Shown piece by piece: positions 33,670-43,284 of a DNA stretch of 44,204 bases; positions within the stretch are counted from its first letter, which is position 1; each line of letters begins with the position of its first letter. Source of the stretch: Candidatus Cloacimonadota bacterium. Lineage in GTDB: Bacteria > Cloacimonadota > Cloacimonadia > Cloacimonadales > Cloacimonadaceae. Below the pieces are notes generated by a model. That model saw only the letters and a list, made by a program, of their open reading frames with translations. It did no database searches and had not been told where the DNA came from. The translations under genes and the position numbers were made by a program. The stretch spans positions 1 through 44,204 of the forward strand of contig JAAYJN010000010.1 of NCBI GenBank assembly GCA_012522935.1, written 5' to 3'.

Positions 33670-36561
33670 CTATTTGAGGTGCACAATCTTGGTGCTGCTG
33701 CCGGCTTTACCCTGTTTGGCAGTGATGATATAGATGCCGGAGCCCAGCGTCTTGCCATGTGCGTCCTTACCATCCCAGCTCAGCTGTATCTCTTTGCCGC
33801 CGGTTTCGTTATACAGGCTGCGCACCAGCTGTCCGCGCAGGTTATAAACGCTCACTTGTACGGGTTGGGAGGTGTCTTTCACGCTTAGGGAAATCCGGGT
33901 GGAACCTGCAAAGGGATTGGGATAGGGATTGCCAAAGCGCAGTGCGGGCACGATGTTTTGGTTGGGATCATCGCCATCGCCTTCTTTGAATACGTTCGCA
34001 AACGCATACCTCACCAGGTCCTTAGCCTGCTGTGCCTGCATATTGTAGAGGGGATAGCTGAGGGTAATCGCCTTGCCCTCGCCATATTCGTTGTAAATGC
34101 CCACCGCCATTCCATTCAGTCCGCCCTGAGGGGTGTCGTCCTCAAAGTCGTTGCCATAGCCATAGATAGCGGTGGCGTGGTCTGCCACTTCCATCCCCTC
34201 GATATTGATGAGGTGATAGTTCAGCGGGGCGATGCTCTTATCCGGATCCACCTCCAGCAAGGGGTATCCATCCACCAGCGGCACTGCCTTTAGAAAGCGC
34301 GCCGCATTGGCATAATCCACCCCGGATATGCCCAGGGCGCTATTCACCCAATTATCATCATCAAAACTGGCGGGATAGCCGGCATTCATCGCAAACGCCA
34401 TGCTGGGATAATAGAAGCTGAAGAGGATGTTGCCGCCATTGGAGATATACCGATCCAGCACCTGCTGTGCTATCATGGGCTGGGTGTGGGTGAAGAGGTC
34501 GTTGATATGCCAGAGGATGGAGGAATAAACGCCGATATCAGCCAGACGCAGAAAGCTGGGCAAGTGTGCCAAATCCAGCGTATCATATTCAAAATCACCC
34601 AGGGCAAATCCGTAGAATTCATCCACCTCCTCATCGGTGGGCTGGGAGGGTGTGGCGCCGGTATAGCCGGTGGTTTCATCGATGACCAGGATGCCCTGAT
34701 CCATGCTCTGCGGCCGGCTGGCCACCTGCAGCGTGGGCTGGCTGAGGTTGCCATCCTCATCCTCCGCTTTCAGTGTATAGTAATAGAAGTGCCGTCCACC
34801 CTGCACGTCCGTATCCAGATAGCTGTGCTCTTCTTTGTCAATAAACGCCAATACTGCCCCTTCCTCCCCTGCCTGTTGGGAGCGGTATAGATGATAGCCG
34901 GTTAGGTCGGTTTCCTGATTGGGCGTCCAGTTGAGGGTGATGCCATCCGTCTGGGGGATGTCATAAAACTCCAGTGGCATCTGGGGAATCACGTATGGCG
35001 TGCCCACTCCGTAGAGGCGATAGCTCTCGTTGCCCTTGTCGTCAACGCAGCTTACCCCCACATAATATGCCTGCCCTTCTTCCAAACCATTGATTGTGCA
35101 TGAATTGCCTGTCACCTCGATGTGGCCGCTGAGATTGTATTGCTGGATGCCATAATAGAGGTGATAGGAGCTCACGAGCGGGTCATCCGGCGCAGTCCAC
35201 TGCACGTAGAGGCTCTGCCCATCCCCCGCATCATACACCTGCACGGTATCGGGTGCGGAAGGCATATCTGCAAAGGAAGCCGCCACCGCCACAGAGGCTT
35301 TGATCACTTCCGCGGCATACAGCGGATCGGTATTTATCACCAAATCGTTGGAAGAGTGATAGTAGGGGCAAAACTCCTCTTCAAAGAAATAGATTACGTT
35401 GTAGCCCTGCTGCCAGAAGGGAAAGCTATCGCTGCTGCCACTGTTGAGGCTGCCAAAGAAGGCGCCCAAACTGGTGTAATTCTGCGTGATTTCGGAGGTA
35501 AACATGCTTTGCTCCATACTGCCGGCATAGGGCATCAGCATCACTTGCCAATTACCGGGGGAAGCGGTGTTGTGGGCTATCATATCATGATTGATCATCA
35601 GCCGGATATTCAGGTCGTTCTCCTTTGCCCAGGCGGCATAAGCCCGGGAGCCCCACAGCCCAAACTCCTCCGCGGCAAAAGTCATAAAACGGATGGAAGA
35701 GCGTGGCTGGTATCCATATTCCATCATCACCCTCGCCATTTCCAGGGTGGCAACTGCTCCGCTGGCGTTGTCATCAGCGCCGGGTGCGCTTTCATAGGGA
35801 TTGCCATGGTTATTGGTGGAATCGTGATGACCACCCACCACTATGTATTGCTCCGGGAAAAGGCTGCCGGGCAGGGTGGCAATCACGTTGTATTGGGTGG
35901 TATTATTCCATTGGAAAGGGAAGAGCTGCACGTCCGTGAGCCCTAAGGAGAGGTATTTGTCGCGTATCCACTCGGCTATTTCCAAACGATTGGGCGCCAG
36001 GGCATAGCGGGTGACAAAGTCCTCCAACCCCTGCATCATCCCCTGCACGGAAGCTGGGTTTACAAGATTCAGCATCTGGGTGATTTCGCTGCGCATGAGG
36101 GAGGCATCCGCCATCTGCATTCCGTCCGCGGCAAAGCGCAGGGGCTGCAAATCCAGGATGGTAAAGGGATGGGCGGTCTGTGCACGCAGCTGGATTTCAT
36201 CCAGATCACTTTGCAAGAGGAGGGCATTATCCATCTCTGTGATCTCTTTGCCAGAGCCTGGCGGCAAAGAGATGGGCTGGGCATCCAGGCTGCTGATCAG
36301 ATACAGCTTTTCCGCCAGAGGGAGGGATGCCAGGCGGGTGGAAATGCCTTCATACTGTGCGCCTTTATCCATGGGGATGCCTGCCAAAATATGGTTTTGA
36401 GTGTAGTAATAAACATCAATCCCCTGTGCATCCAAAGCCTGGGCAGTGTGCCAGATATCTGTTCCATCACGTCCAGTCTCTATCTTTGCCAAATACCGCG
36501 CCTGTGTGGGCAGGGCGATCATTATCAGCCATAATACCAGTATCCATGCAGTGCGTTTCAT
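33670..36561 (-). CDS. Secreted M28-family zinc metallopeptidase with FN3 domains and sorting domain
   Basis: The protein is 963 residues with a signal peptide (about 1-21) and an N-terminal propeptide-like region (about 22-190). The M28 catalytic domain (about 195-435) shows all ligands: H245-x-D247, D263 (GADDNASG), E298-E299, D326 and H402. It is therefore probably an active aminopeptidase or exopeptidase with two zinc ions. Two fibronectin-III domains follow (about 437-530 and 530-620), then a region (about 625-870) resembling a glutamine-amidotransferase-like fold with I-L-W-H-I-N-D. The end (about 880-963) is a type IX sorting module with YPNPF, VYNLRGQ, WDGKD and GIYI. It is convergent with the FadL-like gene. 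Start supported by AGGA nine bases upstream. It presumably digests extracellular peptides. Confidence 0.93.
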   Translation of the reverse strand: MKRTAWILVLWLIMIALPTQARYLAKIETGRDGTDIWHTAQALDAQGIDVYYYTQNHILAGIPMDKGAQYEGISTRLASLPLAEKLYLISSLDAQPISLPPGSGKEITEMDNALLLQSDLDEIQLRAQTAHPFTILDLQPLRFAADGMQMADASLMRSEITQMLNLVNPASVQGMMQGLEDFVTRYALAPNRLEIAEWIRDKYLSLGLTDVQLFPFQWNNTTQYNVIATLPGSLFPEQYIVVGGHHDSTNNHGNPYESAPGADDNASGAVATLEMARVMMEYGYQPRSSIRFMTFAAEEFGLWGSRAYAAWAKENDLNIRLMINHDMIAHNTASPGNWQVMLMPYAGSMEQSMFTSEITQNYTSLGAFFGSLNSGSSDSFPFWQQGYNVIYFFEEEFCPYYHSSNDLVINTDPLYAAEVIKASVAVAASFADMPSAPDTVQVYDAGDGQSLYVQWTAPDDPLVSSYHLYYGIQQYNLSGHIEVTGNSCTINGLEEGQAYYVGVSCVDDKGNESYRLYGVGTPYVIPQMPLEFYDIPQTDGITLNWTPNQETDLTGYHLYRSQQAGEEGAVLAFIDKEEHSYLDTDVQGGRHFYYYTLKAEDEDGNLSQPTLQVASRPQSMDQGILVIDETTGYTGATPSQPTDEEVDEFYGFALGDFEYDTLDLAHLPSFLRLADIGVYSSILWHINDLFTHTQPMIAQQVLDRYISNGGNILFSFYYPSMAFAMNAGYPASFDDDNWVNSALGISGVDYANAARFLKAVPLVDGYPLLEVDPDKSIAPLNYHLINIEGMEVADHATAIYGYGNDFEDDTPQGGLNGMAVGIYNEYGEGKAITLSYPLYNMQAQQAKDLVRYAFANVFKEGDGDDPNQNIVPALRFGNPYPNPFAGSTRISLSVKDTSQPVQVSVYNLRGQLVRSLYNETGGKEIQLSWDGKDAHGKTLGSGIYIITAKQGKAGSSTKIVHLK

Positions 36562-36582
36562 AGTTTATATTCCTGATTCCAA

Positions 36583-36599
36583 TAGTATTTATAATACTA
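36583..36599. promoter_or_regulatory. AT-rich palindrome upstream of the M28 peptidase gene
   Basis: tagtatt-tat-aatacta is a perfect 7-bp inverted repeat 22 bases before the peptidase start. On the minus strand it includes TATAAA, so it may overlap the -10 region and could be an operator; no clear -35 was found. Confidence 0.35.
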
Positions 36600-36733
36600 G
36601 ATATTAATGCAAGATTCATTCCCCGGCTTGGCTTCAAACATATCAATCCATGGCTGGAGGAATATATTTCCTGCCTCAAGCGTTCCAGCCCTTCCTCAGC
36701 CCCTTTCCCAGTCTTACAGATGGCAGATTTTTA

Positions 36734-36764
36734 TTGACAGATAAGGGCCACTTTGGAAAGTGGC
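36734..36764 (+). promoter_or_regulatory. -35-like box and palindrome ahead of the tRNA-Val genes
   Basis: TTGACA (36734-36739) is followed by the perfect palindrome gccacttt-gg-aaagtggc (36747-36764), which ends eight bases before the first tRNA. The place where a -10 should lie falls within the palindrome and does not match consensus, so either the promoter is unusual or the tRNAs are read from elsewhere. Confidence 0.3.
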
Positions 36765-36772
36765 ATCCACGT

Positions 36773-36849
<77 letters not shown>

Positions 36850-36857
36850 CCGTTAAT

Positions 36858-36934
36858 GGGTGATTAGCTCAGCTGGTTAGAGCGCTACGTTCACATCGTA
36901 GAGGTCACTGGTTCGAATCCAGTATCACCCACCA
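36858..36934 (+). tRNA. tRNA-Val (anticodon CAC)
   Basis: This 77-base cloverleaf is nearly identical to the preceding tRNA and starts eight bases after it. The anticodon loop is ttcacat (anticodon CAC, reading GUG). The acceptor stem gggtgat/atcaccc pairs perfectly and CCA is encoded. A run of seven T follows at 36936-36942, which may end transcription of the pair. The two genes look like a tandem duplication with diverged anticodons. Confidence 0.95.
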
Positions 36935-37072
36935 CTTTTTTTGTAAGGGCAGTGCGTCCGTTATGAGACCTAATTTTGGATTTTGAGACTAAAGGGGATA
37001 AGCTAAAGATCCCTGCATGTGGGGGAACCTATGTCTCCACCCAATGCAAAATAAAGATATAAAGAGGAACCA

Positions 37073-38275
37073 ATGAAAATACTGGTGCTGAATTGCGGAA
37101 GCTCTTCCATCAAATACCAACTCATCAACATTACCAATCAAGACGTTTTGGCAGAGGGCATCGCAGAACGGATTGGCGAAGACATTGCGTTGTTTACCTT
37201 CAAAACACCCACTTTTGCCAAAAAGAAACAAAAAATGGTGATTGATGATCACGAAAAAGGCTTGCAGCTGATCTTGGACGCCCTTGTGGACGAAAACAAC
37301 GGTGTTATCAGATCCCTGAACGAAATCGATGCCGTGGGACACCGCCTGGTGCATGCCGGCGAACACTTTTCCGATGCCGTGGTGGTGACCGAGGAAGTGG
37401 TGGACGTGATGAAGCGTTGTATTTCCCTGGCACCTCTGCACAACCCCGCCAATCTCAAAGGCGTGGAAGCCGTAACCAAAAGCATGCCCCAAGTGCCCCA
37501 ATGCGGCGTATTCGATACGGCTTTTCACCAGACGATGCCGCCCCAAGCTTTCCTCTATCCCCTGCCTCTGGAATTTTATAATACCCACAAGATCAGACGC
37601 TATGGCTTCCATGGCACATCCCATCAATATGTAAGCATGAAAGCTGCAGAGTTTTTGGGACGCAACCTGGAAGACCTCAAAATCATCGCCTGCCACCTGG
37701 GCAATGGCGCCTCCATCACTGCCATCGATGGCGGCAAATCCATCGATACCTCCATGGGGCTCACCCCGCTGGAAGGCCTGGTAATGGGCACCCGCTGTGG
37801 TGATATCGATCCCGCCATCCCCATCCATATGCAGACCCAATTGGGGCTCAGCGTGGATGAAGTGAATGCCATTATGAACAAAAAGAGTGGCATGTTAGGC
37901 CTTTCCCACGTGAGCAACGATATGCGCGTGATCGAAGAAGAGATAACGGAAAACAAAAACCCCGCCGCCATTCAGGCATTTGATGTGTATTGCTATCGCA
38001 TCAAAAAATACATCGGCAGCTATTTTGCCGCGATGAACGGCCTCGACCTGCTCATCTTCACCGGCGGTGTGGGCGAAAACATGCCCATCATGCGCGCCAA
38101 AGTGTGTGAAAATATGGACGCCATGGGCATCACCCTCGATCTGGAAGCAAATGCCAAATTTGGCGGAGATATCGAGGTGTTGAACCAGCCCGGCAGCAAA
38201 GTAAACGTGCTGAAGGTTGCCACCAATGAAGAGCTGATGATAGCTCTGGAAACCCAAAGACTGCTTACCAGCTAA
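37073..38275 (+). CDS. ackA: Acetate kinase
   Basis: This 400-residue cytosolic enzyme interconverts acetate plus ATP and acetyl phosphate plus ADP; in fermenters it makes ATP from acetyl-CoA via phosphotransacetylase. Family signatures are N7 in VLNCGSSSIKY, R91 in GHRLVHAG, D148 in GVFDTAFH, H180 in YGFHGTSH, and R241 in MGTRCGDIDP. Length is standard. The start has GAGGAA just upstream. No phosphotransacetylase gene lies in the window. An 81-base gap separates it from the S4-domain gene. Confidence 0.98.
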   Translation: MKILVLNCGSSSIKYQLINITNQDVLAEGIAERIGEDIALFTFKTPTFAKKKQKMVIDDHEKGLQLILDALVDENNGVIRSLNEIDAVGHRLVHAGEHFSDAVVVTEEVVDVMKRCISLAPLHNPANLKGVEAVTKSMPQVPQCGVFDTAFHQTMPPQAFLYPLPLEFYNTHKIRRYGFHGTSHQYVSMKAAEFLGRNLEDLKIIACHLGNGASITAIDGGKSIDTSMGLTPLEGLVMGTRCGDIDPAIPIHMQTQLGLSVDEVNAIMNKKSGMLGLSHVSNDMRVIEEEITENKNPAAIQAFDVYCYRIKKYIGSYFAAMNGLDLLIFTGGVGENMPIMRAKVCENMDAMGITLDLEANAKFGGDIEVLNQPGSKVNVLKVATNEELMIALETQRLLTS

Positions 38276-38356
38276 ACCCTTACCATACAAAAGACCAAGA
38301 ATACCAATATATAGCCCTGCTTTCCCACGTGTGAACAGGCAAAGGAAACAAACCAG

Positions 38357-38620
38357 ATGCGGATAGATTTGCTGCTCAACAAACTATGCCTCACCAAAAC
38401 GCGCAGCATCGCCAAAACAGCCTGCGACAAAGGATTGGTGACCATCAACGACAAGGTGGCAAAGGCATCCTCCGCCGTTGCCCCTGATGATATCATCGGC
38501 ATCAAGCTGTATGGGCACGAACACATCCTGAGGGTGGAAAAGCTGCCCCAGGGTAATGTGGCAAAAAAAGATGCCGCCACATACTACGAATTAATCAGCC
38601 GCAAGCCAATCAGCGAATAA
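38357..38620 (+). CDS. Small S4-domain RNA-binding protein (Hsp15/RqcP-like)
   Basis: This 87-residue protein is essentially a single S4 domain: R-I-D-L-L-L-N-K-L-C-L-T-K-T-R-S-I-A-K-T followed by A-C-D-K-G-L-V-T-I-N-D-K-V-A-K-A-S. It ends in a short charged tail. Such stand-alone S4 proteins (Hsp15, RqcP) bind ribosomal RNA or stalled 50S subunits; which of these applies is not clear. A weak AGGA lies 10 bases upstream of the ATG. Its TAA stop overlaps the ATG of the next gene by one base (TAATG). Confidence 0.88.
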   Translation: MRIDLLLNKLCLTKTRSIAKTACDKGLVTINDKVAKASSAVAPDDIIGIKLYGHEHILRVEKLPQGNVAKKDAATYYELISRKPISE

Positions 38621-39531
38621 TGACCAGCTTGCGGCTCTTTTTTCTATTCTTAGCCGCAGTTCTACTTTCTGCACTGCCTCTGAAGGCGGAATACCGCTTT
38701 GTGGCAAGCTCCCGCTATGTACAGATCTACGGCACCCGCGAAAGCGCCGCCTCCACCCAAAAGCTGAGAGCCATGCTGGATGATGCTATCGACGAAATCC
38801 AGCGCGAAACAGGCATTTATCTGGATGATGGCCCCGATATCTATATCGTGCCGGATAGCCGCAGCTATCAAAGCCTGAGCCTGGGACGCCAGCGGGTGGT
38901 GGAATTTAGCGATGCCTTTTATAGTGGCAAAGAAGAGCGCATCTATATCAAATCCCGTGCAGAGCTGGGCACAGAATACCTCAAAATCCTCACCCATGAA
39001 TATATCCACTGGTATATAGAACAGCTCTTGGAGGGTGCCACCCTGTGGTTTCATGAGGGCATGGCGATGCTCTTTGCCCGTCAACTGAGCTGGGAAAGCT
39101 ATATCTATTTCACCCAGCAACGCTTTTTTGGCAGACACAGCAACCTCTTTGAGATGAGCTATCAATACCCCGATAACCCCAATGATTGGCAGATCTATTA
39201 TCTCACCTCCCACTTTGCCATCAGCTATCTCAAAAATAAGAAGCCCGAGGGCTGGAAACGCTTTTGGAACCAGGTGGCATTCGATCATAAACAGGGTCGC
39301 AAAAGCGTCTTTATCCGCGCCTTCGGCAATAGCTTTCACACCAGTCTTTTGGATTTCAACAACGAATTTGACGCCCATTGCCAAAGCCTCGCCTGGCAAT
39401 ACCTCATTTTGGGCTTCAATACCCTGCTCTTTGCCTTCCTCCCCTTTCTGGTGCTATATATCTACTTCAAGCGCCGCAAACGCATGAAATCCCTGCCCGA
39501 TCTGCCCCTGCCAGATGAAGGAGTGGAATAA
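38620..39531 (+). CDS. Membrane-anchored gluzincin metallopeptidase (peptidase MA-like)
   Basis: The protein is 303 residues with a signal peptide (about 1-23) and a C-terminal membrane helix (about 258-281) followed by RRKR, so the body lies in the periplasm. The zinc site is H126-E127-Y-I-H130 with the third ligand probably E146 in W-F-H-E-G, the gluzincin arrangement of the peptidase MA family. The substrate is unknown. No ribosome-binding site precedes the ATG; the TAATG junction suggests translational coupling to the S4 gene. Confidence 0.85.
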   Translation: MTSLRLFFLFLAAVLLSALPLKAEYRFVASSRYVQIYGTRESAASTQKLRAMLDDAIDEIQRETGIYLDDGPDIYIVPDSRSYQSLSLGRQRVVEFSDAFYSGKEERIYIKSRAELGTEYLKILTHEYIHWYIEQLLEGATLWFHEGMAMLFARQLSWESYIYFTQQRFFGRHSNLFEMSYQYPDNPNDWQIYYLTSHFAISYLKNKKPEGWKRFWNQVAFDHKQGRKSVFIRAFGNSFHTSLLDFNNEFDAHCQSLAWQYLILGFNTLLFAFLPFLVLYIYFKRRKRMKSLPDLPLPDEGVE

Positions 39532-39852
39532 AACATAAGTCCATCCTCACCAGCTTCGCCGCTCTTCCGCGCCCATTAGCCTCCTTTGAACCTCCCTTGT
39601 CCAGACAAGGGTGAGACAAGGGTGAGACAAGGGTGGTTAACAGGGAAGGAATAGGCAAGAAAGGGCTAATTGCATATTTTATAGGTAATTAATACAAAAA
39701 CGCAAAAATAACTTGACATGGATTGAAGAAAATAAAATCATGTGATTGTAAGAAAGATATTTTGTAATATTGGCCACGGATGCTATCCATAAGACCAACA
39801 ATCAATAAATAACAGCCCACAAGAATTAATCGCAACAAATTGGGAGGACCCA
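39532..39852. other. Intergenic region with repeat element and AT-rich leader
   Basis: The left part holds the repeat element at 39569-39647. The right part is strongly AT-rich with a TTGACA at 39713-39718; I see no good -10 at standard spacing (AATCAT at 17 bases). It probably carries the promoter of the large secreted-protein gene. GGGAGG lies just before its ATG. Confidence 0.5.
39569..39647. repeat. Inverted/tandem repeat element, copy 2
   Basis: It is bounded by gcgcccattagcc and gggtggttaacagggaa like the element at 23472-23538. The right arm is expanded here into three tandem 11-base units (gacaagggtga at 39604-39614 and 39615-39625, then gacaagggtgg). The left arm cctcccttgtc (39591-39601) can pair with any of the three with one mismatch. 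Confidence 0.65.
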
Positions 39853-42800
39853 ATGAAAAGATTTATATTAATTCTGCTGACCATTGCCGTCTTGTTAAAC
39901 GTGGCGTATGCCAAACAGATGCATGCCAGTCCCCATCATCAGCTGTTTACATCCCCTGCGGGGTATAGGATGCCGCCCAGGCGCAATATACCACATTATA
40001 CCTTTAGCAAAACACCCGTAACAATCATGACCAGCTATTTTGACTATATGATAGGCTCCTTCCATGGTTTGCCCGTCCGGGTGGTTCCCCCTTCTGCAAC
40101 CGGGGCATACTTTATGACCTTCCAGGGCAACTTTTTGCAGAATCCCTTCTTCAGAAATGTGTTTTACGCCTATTTGTTTGAGTACGATAACTTGCCTGCC
40201 AGCTACATAATCACAGACAGCCACATAGTGGGAGGCTATCCCACAATGGCTGTTGATCCCGTATCAGGAATGCCCATGTTTGCCTGGCACGGCGATGAGG
40301 ATGATGATCCAGAGCTGGAAGTCCTGTTTGTTTCAGATTCTATTCAGCATGGATTGTACGGACATTGGAACGACACCCAAGTGATTATCTATAATCCCAT
40401 TACCATCAGGGCTTCCGATGGCAGCATGACCGATAACAACGAATTTATCTGGCCCACCATGCAGATAGGACCCTCCCCGATGGCTGGCAAACGCAGAGTG
40501 TATGTGCTGGCCCGCAATACACAAAGCGGCTCCGCCTTTGGTGCAAGTGACAATGCTTATATCGCCTATGCAGATTTTAATGGTAATGATTTGGAAAATG
40601 GGGTTCCCTTGATATGGAGCCATACCAGCATCCCCCAGTTGAATCAATGGAATATCGATCAAAGTGTATACCGCAGACCCTTCCAGGCATTCACTGTGGA
40701 TAATTCTGGCAATCTTTACTATGCCGGCTATCACAGAGCACTTGGAGCAGATGGCATAACCTCCATCGATGAAGAACTCCTGGATATATTTGTATGTCCA
40801 AACTATGGTGAAGGGCAGTGGACACGCCTCAGCTTTTGGGACCAGCTGCCCACCTGGAATCCACCCGCCAGCCCCAATAACCCAGCCGGTTACTTTGTTG
40901 ATAGTTACGGGCAGCCCCTTAGCGATGATCAGCTTAGTTTCAGAATTGCCAATTGCTCAAACCACAATGCCTCCGTAGATCAATATGGCAGGGTGCACGT
41001 GCCGTGTATCTACGCCCTTTCCTCAAATGAAGGACACTACTATCCAGACTTTCAGTATGTAAAAGAATTTGTATATGACCCAGCCACCCAGAGCGTTACC
41101 ATCAATGACATCTATCCCCAAAGAACCGCTGGGGATGACTTTAACCCTTACTTTACCCCTTGGGATGTGGAAGCTCCCTTTGGGGTGGTGGATGGATATG
41201 TGGATTCCGGTGGCATCACCGCTCCCAGGATGGTGACAGATTTCCCCTTCCCGCACTGGGATCTCAGCGCCCATAATGACGGCATGATGTTCCATTATAA
41301 CAATCTCAAAATCAGCAATGCAAACGAGCATGGCATGATGGTGGCTGTGTGGCAAAGCTCCCACCGTGCACGTATGTATAACGAATACAACGACAGTGAT
41401 TATGCAGCCTTTGCCGATACTCCTGAAATCTGGATTTCCGTATCTCCCAATAATGGAGATTATTGGAGCGAACCCATAGTGCTGAACAAAGTGGAGACCC
41501 CCGAATTTGGCGATGTTTACAATATCAAACCCATGTGGGCATATCCCGCAGACAGTGTTATTTTCAGCGGCATGTTAGGCGATCTTAAAAAGGGCAAGGT
41601 GGGGCTGATGTTTTATAATGATTTCACTTGGGGTGCAAATTCCCTCACCCCTCCCTATCATGCATACCAAGATGGCGGCAAGGTGATGTTTGCAGAATTG
41701 GAGGTTGTGTTTCCAGAGCCGGGAATCTATCCCGAAGATCCTTTTGGCGAGCCTGTGGCTTTAAGCAGCAGCATGACCCTGATGGCGGAAGTGACCATTG
41801 ATGGAATCCCTGCCACAACCAATGATATCTTGGCTGCTTATGTTACGGTGAATGGGCAGGAACAGCTGCGCGGCAAGGAAAACATTGTGATGGTAAATGG
41901 CGTGGCGGGCTGCCAGATCGAAATATTCACACAAACCAATGGCGAAGACATCAGCTTCCAAGTATGGGATAACGACGGGCATCGGGTGTTGCCTACATCT
42001 GCAGGCATTACAAGCCAGCCAAACGAGGTTGTGGGTTCCTGGCCGGATGATTTGTTTCTCATCAATGCCGGTATCGGCGCACAAACCGTGGAAAACCCCA
42101 CATTCGATCCCCCAAATGGTAACTATGTAAGCGCACAATATATTGAGCTTGGCTGCTCCACTCCGGGTGCCATGATCCGCTATACCACCGATGAGAGTGA
42201 TCCCACCGAATATTCCTCCCTCTATACAGAGCCCATCTACCTGCCAGAAAATAGCAGTATCAGAATCAAAGCAAAAGCATTCAAGGGAAATTGGACACCA
42301 AGCCAGATTGTTAGTTCGCGTTATTTCATAACAGGAACGGTTGCCACCCCCATCATGACTCCTCCCGCCGGACATTATACAAGCCCACAATACGTGACCA
42401 TAAGCTGCCCCACATTTTATACCCAGATACGCTATACCATGAATGGAACTGAACCGTCTCAAACTTCTTCCCTTTATACAGCTCCCATCAATCTATCTAC
42501 AAATTCAAACTACACCATCAAAGCAAAAGCATACAGGACCGATTGGATTCCCAGCCCCACCGTTAGCGCACACTATTACATCACCGGAACTGTTCCCACA
42601 CCCATATTCGACCCTCCAGCGGGAATGTATATGGGAGAAGTGCAAGTATCCCTCATTTGCCACACGTCCAACGCCAATATCCATTACACCTTGGATGGCA
42701 GCACACCGGACGAATCATCTCCCCCATATGCAGGACCCATCACCATTACTGAGGATACCACGCTCAAGGCAATAGCATTCAAAACCGATTGGACGACCAG

Positions 42801-43137
42801 TGGGGTAGCCGAAGGCTTGTATGAAATCATCCCGGTTTCCAACCCCGATGATACCCAAGCCCCTCTCTTTACGGGAATACACAACGTCTACCCCAACCCC
42901 TTCGCAGATGCCATCACCATCCGTATCGGTATCAAAGAACCCGACCCCCAGTATCAATTGAATATCTATAACCTGAAAGGACAGCGTGTACATCAGTATG
43001 TGGGTAATGCAAAAGGATTCCAAGATTACCGTTGGGATGGACGCGATGCCTCTGGCAAAAAGCTGCCCGCCGGTATCTATTTCCTGCGCATGCAAACACC
43101 CACCCAAACAAGCATCAAGAAGATTGTGAGGCAGTAA
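39853..43137 (+). CDS. Large secreted protein with three chitobiase-C-terminal-like repeats and sorting domain
   Basis: The protein is 1094 residues with a signal peptide (MKRFILILLTIAVLLNVAYA). Residues about 30-630 look like a beta-propeller or sialidase-like region with repeated aromatic/Asp motifs (for example TPEIWISVSPNNGDYWSEP); no catalytic site is recognised. A short beta domain follows (about 635-740). Three repeats of exactly 84 residues begin at 746, 830 and 914, each with P-P-x-G-x-Y, I-R-Y-T-x-[D/N] and K-A-x-A-[Y/F]-[K/R]-x-[D/N]-W; they match the chitobiase/beta-hexosaminidase C-terminal (CHB_HEX_C_1) type. The end (about 1008-1094) is a type IX sorting module with YPNPF, IYNLKGQ, WDGRD and GIYFL. 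A surface-attached or secreted carbohydrate-binding role is plausible, unproven. Confidence 0.88.
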   Translation: MKRFILILLTIAVLLNVAYAKQMHASPHHQLFTSPAGYRMPPRRNIPHYTFSKTPVTIMTSYFDYMIGSFHGLPVRVVPPSATGAYFMTFQGNFLQNPFFRNVFYAYLFEYDNLPASYIITDSHIVGGYPTMAVDPVSGMPMFAWHGDEDDDPELEVLFVSDSIQHGLYGHWNDTQVIIYNPITIRASDGSMTDNNEFIWPTMQIGPSPMAGKRRVYVLARNTQSGSAFGASDNAYIAYADFNGNDLENGVPLIWSHTSIPQLNQWNIDQSVYRRPFQAFTVDNSGNLYYAGYHRALGADGITSIDEELLDIFVCPNYGEGQWTRLSFWDQLPTWNPPASPNNPAGYFVDSYGQPLSDDQLSFRIANCSNHNASVDQYGRVHVPCIYALSSNEGHYYPDFQYVKEFVYDPATQSVTINDIYPQRTAGDDFNPYFTPWDVEAPFGVVDGYVDSGGITAPRMVTDFPFPHWDLSAHNDGMMFHYNNLKISNANEHGMMVAVWQSSHRARMYNEYNDSDYAAFADTPEIWISVSPNNGDYWSEPIVLNKVETPEFGDVYNIKPMWAYPADSVIFSGMLGDLKKGKVGLMFYNDFTWGANSLTPPYHAYQDGGKVMFAELEVVFPEPGIYPEDPFGEPVALSSSMTLMAEVTIDGIPATTNDILAAYVTVNGQEQLRGKENIVMVNGVAGCQIEIFTQTNGEDISFQVWDNDGHRVLPTSAGITSQPNEVVGSWPDDLFLINAGIGAQTVENPTFDPPNGNYVSAQYIELGCSTPGAMIRYTTDESDPTEYSSLYTEPIYLPENSSIRIKAKAFKGNWTPSQIVSSRYFITGTVATPIMTPPAGHYTSPQYVTISCPTFYTQIRYTMNGTEPSQTSSLYTAPINLSTNSNYTIKAKAYRTDWIPSPTVSAHYYITGTVPTPIFDPPAGMYMGEVQVSLICHTSNANIHYTLDGSTPDESSPPYAGPITITEDTTLKAIAFKTDWTTSGVAEGLYEIIPVSNPDDTQAPLFTGIHNVYPNPFADAITIRIGIKEPDPQYQLNIYNLKGQRVHQYVGNAKGFQDYRWDGRDASGKKLPAGIYFLRMQTPTQTSIKKIVRQ

Positions 43138-43284
43138 GACAGACCATTAACCATACCACTATTCTTTCATCCAGGCGGGTATCCGGCGGATGACAGAAAT
43201 TGACGATTGAAAATCTGCATGGGTTCCATGAAGATTAAAACAATATAAAAAATATGAGGCTTTTATTACAAAAGTGAGGTTCTT

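Noticed and set aside
39604-39636. CRISPR-like tandem array
   Set aside because: The 11-base units are directly adjacent with no spacers and no cas gene is nearby; it is simple tandem expansion of a repeat arm.
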